Assembly (NCBI GenBank): GCA_910591455.2
Contig: OU342806.1
Coordinates: 18,374,841 to 18,438,840 of the forward strand
DNA: 64,000 nt
Direction: 5' to 3'
From: Pholis gunnellus
Taxonomy: Eukaryota; Chordata; Actinopteri; Perciformes; Pholidae
Notes under the pieces: generated by a model
Databases searched by the model: none
What the model was told of the DNA's origin: nothing
The model's input: only the letters and a program-made list of their open reading frames with translations
Made by a program: the position numbers and the translations under genes
In this document: piece by piece, positions 33,826 through 43,934 of the stretch
How positions within the stretch are numbered: the first letter of the stretch is position 1
Layout: each line of letters begins with the position of its first letter

Positions 33826-34018
33826 TAAATATAGAAGAGGAAGACGGGGAAAGGTGGAGGGAGAGAAGACGGAGAGAGAAAGATGTTATGAGATGTCGAG
33901 GCAATGAAACACGGAGTGGGAAACGGGACGTTGACATCAGGGGGAGGGATGAGAGGCTGAAAAGAGAGAAAGGAGAGCGTGCAAAATCCAGAGAGATGGA
34001 GAAGAAGTGAGCAAACGA
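33826..34018. repeat. Purine-rich tract
   Basis: G/A-rich + strand (GGAGGGAGAGAAGACGG and similar) with scattered T/C. The long minus-strand frame at 33783-34319 is low complexity plus the following CA array. Confidence 0.65.
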
Positions 34019-34163
34019 AGCAGAGGTGAAGTGTTTTGTCATGTGCTCTCAGTGTAATTCCCACCTGACAAAAAGGCCTTGAATCAGGGGGGAAATTGCA
34101 ACTTGTCACCCAGCAAATAAACTGCCCTGATAACTGATTAATAACGCACACCTGCGACAGCTG

Positions 34164-34165
<2 letters not shown>

Positions 34166-34225
<60 letters not shown>
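34166..34225. repeat. Long (CA)n microsatellite
   Basis: About 29 CA units. Confidence 0.97.
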
Positions 34226-34227
<2 letters not shown>

Positions 34228-35040
34228 TGTAGGCACACGCTGAGACACACGTAAACAGAGAAAGAGCCAACACATCGCTGCATATGACATTTTGTGCACA
34301 TGTTACCACGAGCACACACGCTGAGTGCTCATGAGTCCACTGTGCATTTTATATATATATATACAGCTTTATAGTCTATTATGCACAGTCATGTTTCCAT
34401 ATAAAACTATTCATAAGCATAAACAAGTTACAACTCAACGCAAAAAAGCAATTTGGCAAAAGTAGATCACAAAAAAAAAATGCTTTAAACAATGGGTTTG
34501 GATTTTTTTTAAAGTCTAAAATGTGTATTGATTTGTGTGGCAACTGTTGCACATTCACATCCCAGCCGGTATGAATAGTTATGATGCAAAATATTCGAGG
34601 GAAGTATTCCCTTTTTTCATGTTGTTTACACGTCAAGGCCCAAGTGTGTAAAGGCTTCACACTGTAGCCATGACACAGAAGAATGATGACAACAATCATC
34701 TCTCTTTAGGTGAGAGCATGGTGTCAGAAAAGACTTGAAAAACATCGGTGTGTCAAATGGAGCATTGGATTTCTCAGTTCACTTGACTTCGTACCAATCA
34801 CACAAAAAAAAAAGTTGATGGCATTAAGCAATTTTGATAATGTGTCTGTAAAGTTTGAGCATAGACGCTATATTACCGCACCACCTGAGAAAAATAAAAA
34901 AAATCTGAACATCCATTCCCCGGAGACAAAGACAGCAACAATGGGCGAGGGAAAGAATTCAATTGCAGACTGATAGAGCTTGTGATAGACCGAGAGGATC
35001 AGCTCTGTTCCTTCTTTTTCCTTTCCTGAGATGGTACCCA
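34226..35040. other. Unique sequence
   Basis: Short (AT)n at 34350-34362 and poly-A runs near 34470 and 34806. No exon seen. Confidence 0.5.
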
Positions 35041-35045
35041 GGCTA

Positions 35046-35291
35046 ACACACACACACGCACACACACACACACGCACGTCAGTCAATATTGGCACACACT
35101 GACACACCCAGGAAAAGTCATTTAGAGTGACATCTACTCTTTGTGTTTATTATACCCTTATACCTCTCTCTCTATGCTCGCACGTTCCCGGCCTCTGATC
35201 CTTGCTGTGATTGGACAACAAGAGTGGGACCAGGACGAGGCCAGGCCAGGCCACGCTCGGTGCCCCCAAACTCTTACACTTCCTTCAGCAC

Positions 35292-35343
<52 letters not shown>

Positions 35344-35368
35344 AGACACAGACACACACACACACATA
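35046..35368. repeat. Cluster of (CA)n arrays
   Basis: Interrupted CA at 35046-35076. A longer array runs from 35289 to 35368 with TATA, CAGACA and CATACA interruptions. The intervening unique part has CCAGGACGAGGCCAGGCCAG. Confidence 0.94.
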
Positions 35369-35463
35369 CAGCAGGACCATCTCCTCCAAACAAAACCTCT
35401 TCATCTGCAGCACAATGGAGGCTCTCCTGAAAGCCTATCATTTTCACTGGCACTGGGTCGAAC

Positions 35464-35510
35464 GGTGACGGAGGGGAGGAGAGGGAGGAGGGAGGGAGTG
35501 AGGATGGGGA
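35464..35510. repeat. Short purine-rich tract
   Basis: GGAGGGGAGGAGAGGGAGG-type sequence immediately before a candidate conserved block. Confidence 0.6.
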
Positions 35511-35539
35511 CAGTGTCGAAAATTGGATCAGAGCCGAGT

Positions 35540-35752
35540 GTTGTCGTTTGGAGTTTTATCAGCGAAGCCTGACGCCCCAAAAGGTCATCTGACATAATGG
35601 CTGATGAATCTAAAAACGCGCTGAGCAGGATTTTCATTTGCAATTTTCAATTTAGCCAGGCGGAGCCTCTCGCGGCAGCCCTCCCTGATAACCGTCTCAA
35701 GCCTGTCAGCGCTATCGCACCGCCTGTCACAAACATCAAGCAGCTGTTGCAA
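35540..35752. other. Candidate conserved non-coding element
   Basis: Complex repeat-free sequence containing GGTCATCTGACATAATGG, TTTTCATTTGCAATTTTC and CTGTCAGCGCTATCGC. It ends at a GACA/GA array. The mixture of AT-rich cores and GC-rich unique sequence is enhancer-like. Confidence 0.35.
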
Positions 35753-35775
35753 CCAGAGAGGGACTTAAAGAGAGA

Positions 35776-35816
35776 TACAGACAGACAGACAGAGAGAGAG
35801 AGAGAGAGAGAGAGAG
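35776..35816. repeat. (ACAG)n-(GA)n compound array
   Basis: Four ACAG units followed by about twelve GA units. Confidence 0.94.
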
Positions 35817-36880
35817 GTAAAGAGAGACAGCCAGCAAGACGGCGATAGAGAGAGAAATAACAAATGTATTATTTAATGAAAGAATTAAGAGACAGAAAGG
35901 TCACGTCAAGAGTGTTTCAGTCACTGATAGCTCTGCAGCTCCTCACCAATCCAGCTTACACTCATATGAGCATTGTTGAACAAATCTGCTGTATTCCTTA
36001 TTTTCTGGGTTTATTTTCTATGTAACATAGCAGCACTGTGGGTCAGAACAGTTGTACCCACAAAAGCTCATATACTATTTTATACTTTGCAACTTTGTTC
36101 GAATACAAAGGAACTTGCATAAGTGGAACGAATTGGACGTGAGTAGATGAAAAAACAGGAAACAACAAAAACAGATATAAATGTGTCACAGCATTTTCAT
36201 CCCTCACATTTTTCTTAATTTGTTGTTTTATAGGTTTGTTCCTTTAACTTCACTAGACTTGTTTAAACATCCAGTGAGCTCAGTTTAGTTGTTGGCTGAG
36301 CTTTAGTAACAAATGAAGCACTTTAAACGGAGTGAAAGTGAAGGTTTTGTATTTGATTACAGGTTGAAACAAGAATATCCGAAGCTGCAGCGGAAGATGT
36401 TACTCTTACTACTATCCTACTAACCTTTTACTGATGTGTTTGTACAACTAGCACTTTGAAATGAATAATAATACTTGTGGTGTATTCATGTACCTAAAAC
36501 AACAGCTGTGCCTTTAACCTGCTCTGGTGAGTAACAGACATGAGAATTTCCTGTCCGGATGTGTTGCACATTATCAGGCTCTATTGTGTTTTAATTATAC
36601 ACAGCTATATATAGCTAACTAAAACTAAATCTACTGCAGTTTATAGCTGAAATAATCATGTTTACATTCTTTCATTCACTTTGTTGGCAGATCACAACAT
36701 CACAACTGGTGTTACTGAAAAGAAGAAAATTATTCTTTGAGAGTTTTTCTTCAAGGTCATCGCTTTAAATATGAGAAACGTATGGGAGAAAATACAAGTA
36801 GCCAAGGAGGACCAATGTCCATTCTTGAACAGGATATTTTAACGGATATATCCACTAAAGCGCTGCGCTCCCTGAATGCA
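35817..36880. other. Unique AT-rich sequence
   Basis: GA-rich at the start, then AT-rich. No exon or repeat recognised. Confidence 0.5.
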
Positions 36881-36884
36881 GGGT

Positions 36885-37005
36885 TGCTTCTGGTTCCTAG
36901 AGTCTCAGCTATCAGTTTCCTTTTCTGTGGAACCAGCTCCCAGTTTCAGTCCGGGGGGCAAACAAACACACTCACCACATGTGAGAGTAGGCTTAGGACT
37001 TTTTG
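36885..37005 (+). pseudogene. LINE (L2/CR1-like) ORF2 C-terminal relic
   Basis: In one frame 36910-36981 encodes YQFPFLWNQLPVSVRGANK. This matches the LWNxLPxxxR motif near the C-terminus of the ORF2 protein of L2/CR1-type non-LTR retrotransposons. The frame stops at the TGA after 36981. The next family motif (KSRLKTF-like, here ESRLRTF) continues in another frame at 36983-37003, so a frameshift separates them. Upstream GGTTCCTAGAGTCTCAG also fits a dispersed fish LINE copy I recall. Only about 120 bases survive, so it cannot encode an active enzyme. Confidence 0.65.
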
Positions 37006-38250
37006 GGTTGTACAAAATAAATTGAATTAAAAATGAATGAATTTTAAAAATCTTTTCTTGCACTTTTTTACTGAAGCGATTCCACAACACCTGAGACCTA
37101 ATCCTCAGTTTTCATTTTCAGTTGGTTTGCAATAGAAAAAGAGGAAAAGGATCATCAACATGAGCAGAGGCAGCCATCTTGAGTGAGAGGACAAAAATAC
37201 GAGTGTGACCTACAGAAACTAGGAAATAGGGCTAGGGCCCAGAAGGTTAAGGTTCATCATTGGGACATTCACTAAAAAAGGAACAGGAAAGTCAGTTTGA
37301 TTGGCAAGTGTTGTGTTAAAATATTACAGCAATCAGAGAGGACAAAGTCATGGCTGACAACCGAATTTCAGCAGATGTATTAGTGTTGTCTATTTTGCAC
37401 TCAACTAATTGTCACTTGTCGTTCTATGCTGGCCATTTTGGAGTACTTGAGTTGACATTGATCTTCCCAGACATCGAGTTTGTATCCATTCAGACCAGAG
37501 GATAAAATCGTGGCTCTTCAGCGGGCTTGCTGTGCACAGGGGCCCGCAGCCAAGATTTCCAGAGCAAGCAGCCGCACATAGCTGCTCCCCATCACTGCCT
37601 ATTCATCCCTCTACATCCCACCTGACAGAAAGAGAGAGAGACACAGAGCAGCAGAGAGAGAGAGAGGAAGGCTCTTGGCAGTGAATCCAGGCCTTGCTGG
37701 GTTCAGTTGAACAGCTGTGTCTAATAAATTGTCTCGCCTCAAAAAAAAAGGAAGAGGGAGGATGAATGATGGAGAGATTTTGTTGAAAAGCTTAAATGAC
37801 AGGGGCCAATTTCTCCTAACTAGGAGGAAAAGGTACAATGAGTCTACTGATTGGTTGATACTCAGGTCTGATTGGCTCGAAGACGATCCTCCTGTGCCTG
37901 TTTAGATCTAGAGCATGTTGAAAGTCTGTCATGCATGTACTAGCGTGTAGTGTAAGAACTGCTGGTTTTCGGGGTGAAATTGGAAACAATGCTGCTGCAT
38001 CCGGAAAATCATGTGGAAAGACAAATTATAGTGAAATCTGCTGCAAGACACTGACACAATGCAGTGACGCTTTTGAGGGTGGATTGTTTTACATCATAAA
38101 TCCTGTTGCTGAAGAGATCTACACACTCAAAGGGAGGGATATAAAACTGAGCTAAAGCAAAAAAAAACACTGTATACCTGCTGTATCTAAAAAATACAGA
38201 AAAAAACTGCATAACCTTCATTTTTAAGGCACAACAGGAGGGGAGCACCA
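37006..38250. other. Unique sequence
   Basis: Short GA-rich stretch at 37629-37670 and poly-A at 37741-37749. No recognisable exon. The 102-codon minus-strand frame at 38009-38317 has no domain. Confidence 0.5.
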
Positions 38251-38255
38251 GGAAA

Positions 38256-38273
38256 GAGAGAGAGAGAGAGAGA
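38256..38273. repeat. (GA)n array
   Basis: Nine GA units. Confidence 0.9.
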
Positions 38274-38357
38274 ACGGCACGATGGCCTTGAGAATGTGGA
38301 TCCTTGCTTCCCAACACCTTTGTTTGTCTCAGAGTGCCTCAAGAGAGCCCTGCACGT

Positions 38358-38373
38358 GTATGTGTATATGTGT

Positions 38374-38448
<75 letters not shown>
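38358..38448. repeat. Long (GT)n microsatellite
   Basis: Degenerate TGTATGTGTATATG head, then about 34 GT units at 38380-38448. Followed by GGATG. Confidence 0.97.
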
Positions 38449-38449
<1 letters not shown>

Positions 38450-38590
38450 ATGAGGGACAGGGGGGATGCTGGGCTGTGTGACAGAGTCTCTCTCTGCATT
38501 AATTGCTTAAATTGAAGCGCTGCCACGTCTCTGTGAGAGACGCTTTGATATGATAATGGCAGCCTTCTCAGCACAGGAGAGGCCCGCTTT

Positions 38591-38598
38591 GTGTGTGT

Positions 38599-38687
<89 letters not shown>
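38591..38687. repeat. Long (GT)n microsatellite
   Basis: About 48 GT units with one GG interruption near 38600. Also followed by GGATG, as at 38448. Confidence 0.97.
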
Positions 38688-38689
38688 AT

Positions 38690-40075
38690 GGTAATTTGGT
38701 GGCATGCACCTGCCAGCCCGCCACTGTCTCCTGTTCGCCATCAACACGGCCAGGGAGACAGGCAGAGACAGACAAACAGACTCAGAGAGAAAGAGAACGC
38801 TCAGCCATGTTGATCAGGTTTGGGTGAAGATGATGCTCAGGATGAAAACGACGGTGATGGAGATGAGAATTAGGATGATGTGACCACTCCCTGTGTTGTC
38901 TCATGATACCTATGTAAACTACTTGTTTTTTTAGAAGGTTTTTAATGACCTAATGCAAGTCAAAGTCACCTTAAAACTGCCGTGTCTGCCGTTACTGAAT
39001 GTAAATAAATCAAAACAATTCTTGTTTTAGCTCTTTTACTTGGCATAGTAATGGTCAAAGAGTTAAAAACTGTCATCACTGATACCAATTTGAACTCATC
39101 CCTCAACAGACCCAAAACAATCAGGTGCCAGCTGATGATTCAGGGGGCTTGTGGTGCCTGTAAACAACCTATTAATAACCACGTTGCACATTAAAATCAT
39201 TTGCACAACAGCTCATCATTTTCCTGGCATCGTATGGGTCTTTCCATGACATGACTGTAAACCTACAGTATATATGTTGAGTTGACCAGTTTGAATACAG
39301 TCCTATACTGCAGCTCCGCTGAAGCACGAGGACGCTTCATTGCACCAAAAGCCATGACTGGTTTAAAGAAATATGTAGACAGTAAAAAAATTAAAAAGAG
39401 TTGTGCCTCAAAATTGTAAAGATGTAATTTCTTTCACTAGATTACAAAACATATTCATCCGTGTTTGTTGGATAAATCCCACAAAGCAGTGATGACGTAA
39501 AACTATAATCATTAATCAAAAATATTTATGTGATATCCATACAACCATCCACAGCACTTAATGTCTGTATCATTGAGCAACCTCTTTGTCCAGCTGCTGT
39601 TTAAGGGCTGCAAAGCTTATTATAAAGGCGTATTAACACTACACTCTAAATCTAATTAGTACTGATGAAAATAGAATAAATCATTGACTAACAGTGATTT
39701 CAGAACCACTGTAATGTTTTTAAACAACTAGCTGTGTTAACGCCATAGTGCAGTCTGGTTTATGTTCTAAATAAAGTTGTTCCCGACTTTTTCTTTTCTT
39801 CACTGCTGGCTCTTCTTTCTTTTCTTCAATTTCCAGTGATTCCAGTTTACTTTGTCATTCCCACAGTTACTGACCCAGTCCTCCCCAAACTAGTTAACGG
39901 CTGCCCTGCTTCATCATGCGTCATGGTTACCGGTGCACCAATCAACTGCCACTTCCCCTGATGATGTCATAGGTCAGCGGGGCTGCCATTAAAACACAGA
40001 GGAATCGCCATGGTAACACTGAATGCTCTGCCATGGTGGTGGTCGTGGTAGTTGTGGGAGAAGGTTTACTGGAAG
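38690..40075. other. Unique sequence
   Basis: AT-rich from about 38930 to 39800. No exon, RNA or dispersed repeat recognised. Confidence 0.5.
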
Positions 40076-40077
40076 GG

Positions 40078-40079
<2 letters not shown>

Positions 40080-40123
<44 letters not shown>

Positions 40124-40129
40124 GTGTGT
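40080..40129. repeat. (GT)n microsatellite
   Basis: About 24 GT units with one GCGT interruption. Confidence 0.96.
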
Positions 40130-40242
40130 TATTCAACGGTGTTTGGGACACAGAGTTGAGTCAGCCATTACCCAGAAGACACTGCAGCTTCAGGGGGAGA
40201 AAGGAAGCACTGTATCCCATGAAGGTCTGACACATACTCATG

Positions 40243-40269
40243 TACACACACACACACACACAGAATGGT

Positions 40270-40305
<36 letters not shown>
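40243..40305. repeat. (CA)n microsatellite pair
   Basis: CA at 40243-40262 and 40272-40305, split by GAATGGTCAAA. Opposed to the GT array at 40080-40129. Confidence 0.95.
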
Positions 40306-40308
<3 letters not shown>

Positions 40309-41165
40309 CTCCTGGTTTCTTGCTATAGCTGACCTTTACTCAGGCCACCCACAACTGACCCGTCCTCCACCATGTGACAAGGTGGGAGGCCACGACTACC
40401 ACAATGTCTCATCACTCCGCACACTCACACCCCGACTTCACCCCGTATTGCTTGACAGCTATTTCAGATAGTGAGACAAGGCATATGGTTGTGATTTGGT
40501 ATTAAAACTCCATATAGTACAAGAAAAAAACTCTGCAGTGTCATAACATGTATATTGTGCCTTAAAAATCTCTACAGTGCCTAAAACTATGTATAGAGCC
40601 CTAATAAGATGGTGTTGATCATAGCAACATGGCACATGTTAGTGATGGTACAAGTCGTTGATCTTTCATAAGTCCAACATTTTAATTTACCTTTGATCAT
40701 TGGGTACCGTATCCAATGTTTATCATGTAAGAAATAAATAAGTTGATGTAAATGTAATATATGCTGACGACATGAGTTCTTCTAGGTCATGGCTTTGGAT
40801 TCAATCCAACACTTGATTATTGCAGAAGCTTTGCTGTTAATGTTTAAACACACACTTCAAGGTCCATTTAGAAGCTGTGGATCATATCCTCAGTATCTGC
40901 CCTGTTGTCATGGAATTGTTATTTATCATATTTATATTTCTGACCACTTTATGGACTTTGTATTTAAAGGAGGAGAGGAGGGATGCTTTGGGACCCACCC
41001 AAGTGCTCTTGAGCCATAACACATTTACAGTTTTATAGACCGTGGAGCAGAGGACGTGTGAGTCAGAAAATCTGTTTTTTCTACAAGCGCTGGTGCTGAC
41101 CGGCCTGTCACACTCTATTAATAGATGCTGCTGGGTTGTGTCCCGATGAGTTGCCCCTCTTGTTC
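40306..41165. other. Unique sequence
   Basis: Nothing assignable. The 76-codon frame at 40789-41019 shows no domain. Confidence 0.5.
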
Positions 41166-41170
41166 ATACT

Positions 41171-41203
41171 GTATGTATGTGTGTGTGTGTGTGTGTGTGT
41201 GTG
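41171..41203. repeat. (GTAT)n-(GT)n array
   Basis: Two GTAT units then about twelve GT units. Confidence 0.94.
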
Positions 41204-41300
41204 CTCATCTTTCCCCTGCTGCCAAAGGCCCCATTCCCATCCCTTGATCTAGAACAATGTGCTTCAGTCAGAAGAAGAGAGAGAAAGAGCCGCCTTAGAA

Positions 41301-41304
<4 letters not shown>

Positions 41305-41332
<28 letters not shown>

Positions 41333-41342
41333 ACACACACAC
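41305..41342. repeat. 28-base poly-C joined to (CA)n
   Basis: Twenty-eight uninterrupted C (41305-41332) running into five CA units. It is the longest homopolymer in the window. Confidence 0.95.
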
Positions 41343-42640
41343 AGACTCCCCACCCCAACACACACAACCCACTTTCAACCCACTCAAAAAACAGCTGAGC
41401 ATCACTCCTGCATCCAAACATCAATAAACCCTAACGTGAATATAAAATCCCAGCTTGTCATTCACTAAATGCAGCATTACTGCAAGAGTTTTAGTCAGAG
41501 TACAGCCCCATTTTCACAAACAGGGCCCCGTCCCATGAATAATAAGTGTCCAACTATGCCAGAGGTCACATCCACGCTCCACTCCCCACAGCTTTCCCAA
41601 CCGACCCCCTCATTAGGGAAATGTTTGTCCCAGTTGGGAGGGTGGGACGGGTGAGAAACAGCGGAGAAAAACAGGGAGGGAGGGGACGGAGCAGTCGTTG
41701 AAGAAAGTTAGGACGTCTGAGAGACTTCAGTGGCTAATTGCAGGCGACTAACTTTGTTGCCAAATTTTGTCGCTTCAAGATTTCACAAAAGGTTGACGAC
41801 TTTTAAGCAGAGAGAGAAATTCTCATCCAATTTAAAACCAATGTATTGCCGTTAAAAAGCCTAATTTCTGTGATAGACCGTGTTTGCGCTCAGTCATATT
41901 CCTCACAACACACACACACACACAAACTGACTGATTCAGCAGTTTGCACTGTGTCCACTAAATTGGGCTAAAAAAACATTCTACCTTTCAAAATATGGCA
42001 GAGCAGCAAATACAGGAAATGAAAACACGCACTTGAAAAGAGAAGTTCTTGTATGGATGTGCCAAACATTTGCATTTAGCAATCACTGCATTGGGGACAG
42101 TAGAAGTTTCAGTGGTTTGTCGATGTCATGAAATAGAAATGCAGCTCAGCAAATGTTCTGCTCTTTTCAGAGTGCAGAAGAGAAGAGGAAAGAAAGGAAG
42201 AAATGAAAGAAAAACACAGTCTACATTGTCCTTTCATACTTGTAAACGTGCAGCCCTTTAGTTGCAATAGCACATAGTTGTTCACTCACTTTGATTCAGA
42301 TTTCTAACCACAATGACTATAAAGTACTTTATGCTGACTGAGTATGAGTACGTCACTTCCTGAATGAGCCAAGGAACTCACAATGTTTGGATCCCATATC
42401 AATCCACCTTCTCTTAGAGATTAGATAACAAGAGGCTGCATTTTGTTTGCACAGTAAACATATTAGTTTCTCTTTGTCATTCATGACAATGCTGAAGGAA
42501 AATAATCTACAAGAACGTTGGATATGTATTACGATAAATGAACCGTCTCTGACGGATTCAAGTGTCTTAGCCTTGCCTGACCTCGGATGACCAGGTTTGG
42601 CCCAGGTTGGCCTCAGTTTACGTGTTCTACTTCTAGTCAA
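41343..42640. other. Unique sequence
   Basis: Contains a short CA array at 41908-41924. No exon or dispersed repeat recognised. Confidence 0.5.
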
Positions 42641-42649
42641 TTCATTTAT

Positions 42650-42925
42650 AAGTCGATCAACAGAAAATTAACCAGCAAGAATTATGATAATCTGTAAATC
42701 ATTAGATTCACTGTTTAGCTAACATTTTGGCTCCAACTGTGAATATTTGCGACCTGTCTTCTCTTCTGTGATAGTAAACTGAATATTTTGGTCTGTTGGT
42801 CAAAGAAAAACAAGCAGTCCAAAGACTTCAACTGTGATGGACATTTCTTTTTACTATTTCCTTGCAGTTTTTTCACCAAACAATTAATCTAGAACATTTT
42901 AATCTGATTAATCAATAGTAATAAA
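42650..42925 (+). mobile_element. Interspersed repeat copy (ATTAATCG-type family)
   Basis: Begins TCGATCAACAGAAAATTAAC, continues through TGTGATAGTAAACTGAATAT, GGTCTGTTGGTCAAAGAAAA and TGTGATGGACATTTCTTTTT, and ends near CACCAAACAATTAATC and CTGATTAATCAATAGT. This is the order of a highly abundant percomorph repeat I recall. Other copies lie at 53358-53585 and 57406-57441. Confidence 0.65.
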
Positions 42926-43046
42926 AAGAGAAATGTTGTTTGCGGCCTTTAACTCCAGGTGTTACAATGAATGGTTGAATGACTAATAACTAACTGATAT
43001 GAGTGATGAAGATGTAGAGGAAGATAGCTTTATCTCTAGTGGAGTA

Positions 43047-43064
43047 ACACACACACACACACAC
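43047..43064. repeat. Short (CA)n array
   Basis: Nine CA units. Confidence 0.9.
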
Positions 43065-43169
43065 CAACACTCTCTCCTCTGTTAGTGGCTGCTGCTTCCC
43101 CTGAATGAATGAAAGCCTCTGTTCTCTCTGGCTCTCGGCCCTCTTCATGCCCCGCTGCTGACTGGCAGA

Positions 43170-43265
43170 TTGGAAGTAACAAATTGCTGCGTCCTCAGAA
43201 TGATAATTAGCAAAGCCATGAAGGCGGTTTTGTTTAAAGGGAGCATGATGTGAGCCAAACTTTCT
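43170..43265. other. Candidate conserved non-coding element
   Basis: Contains AGTAACAAATTGCTGCG, GATAATTAGCAAAGCC and GGTTTTGTTTAAAGGGAGC in complex sequence. Confidence 0.25.
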
Positions 43266-43429
43266 GGTCTTTCTGGTCACCTGACTGACTTCTGATACCC
43301 TGAAACTTCACAAGCAACACAAGGATTCAAACTTTTGGAGTTTAGTTATGATTCCAAATGCAGTTTATTTTTCACCACTGTCCCAGAGCCTCCTATAAGT
43401 CACCAACGTAATAAAGCTAATTCTGAGCC

Positions 43430-43900
43430 GCAGTGCAAAGGTGCAGGATTGTTTTAAGTCCAGAAAAACCTTCCATTGATGTCTCTGAGAGAAATCTCCA
43501 TGGCACACATAGATATTATCTTAGGTGTGAGGAAAACAGAACTTGGCGGCCTTTTAATAATCAAGTCTGTACAGTGAAGAGAGAGTCTCCTCCTCCCCTC
43601 GCTCTGCTGCCTTTAGCACAGCTCCAGCATCTCCATCAACAAGTCAATAGAGGCTCGGGCTCGCCGAGACATTAGCTAGGAAGCTATGGAGGTGAGCAGG
43701 GCTTATTATAAGCCTCTTAGTGATTCTGCAGGAGGTGAAGAAATGGTCTCTGTTAAAGGAATCAATCCCAGGGTAATTACCTAGCCACACTGCAGGCTGC
43801 CGAGGAGGACTAGGACCAGGCTGAGGTTGCGAAGGCTAGTGAGCTCCAGTTCAATAAGAGCCTTTTAGGAGAGCCCATTGTCTCTGACTTAAGAGAGGGG
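43430..43900. other. Candidate conserved non-coding element cluster
   Basis: Complex sequence with CGGCCTTTTAATAATCAAG near 43549, GGGCTTATTATAAGCC (palindromic) at about 43699-43714, and CCCAGGGTAATTACC near 43768. Repeat-free until a GAT array. Confidence 0.3.
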
Positions 43901-43907
43901 AGCAGAC

Positions 43908-43934
43908 TGATAATGATAATGATGATGATGATAA
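43908..43934. repeat. (GAT)n / GATAAT array
   Basis: GATAATGATAATGATGATGA-type imperfect trinucleotide array. Confidence 0.88.

Noticed and set aside
33783..34319. 178-codon minus-strand frame, the longest in the window
   Set aside because: It spans a CA array and a purine tract, shows no domain, and its composition follows the low-complexity DNA.
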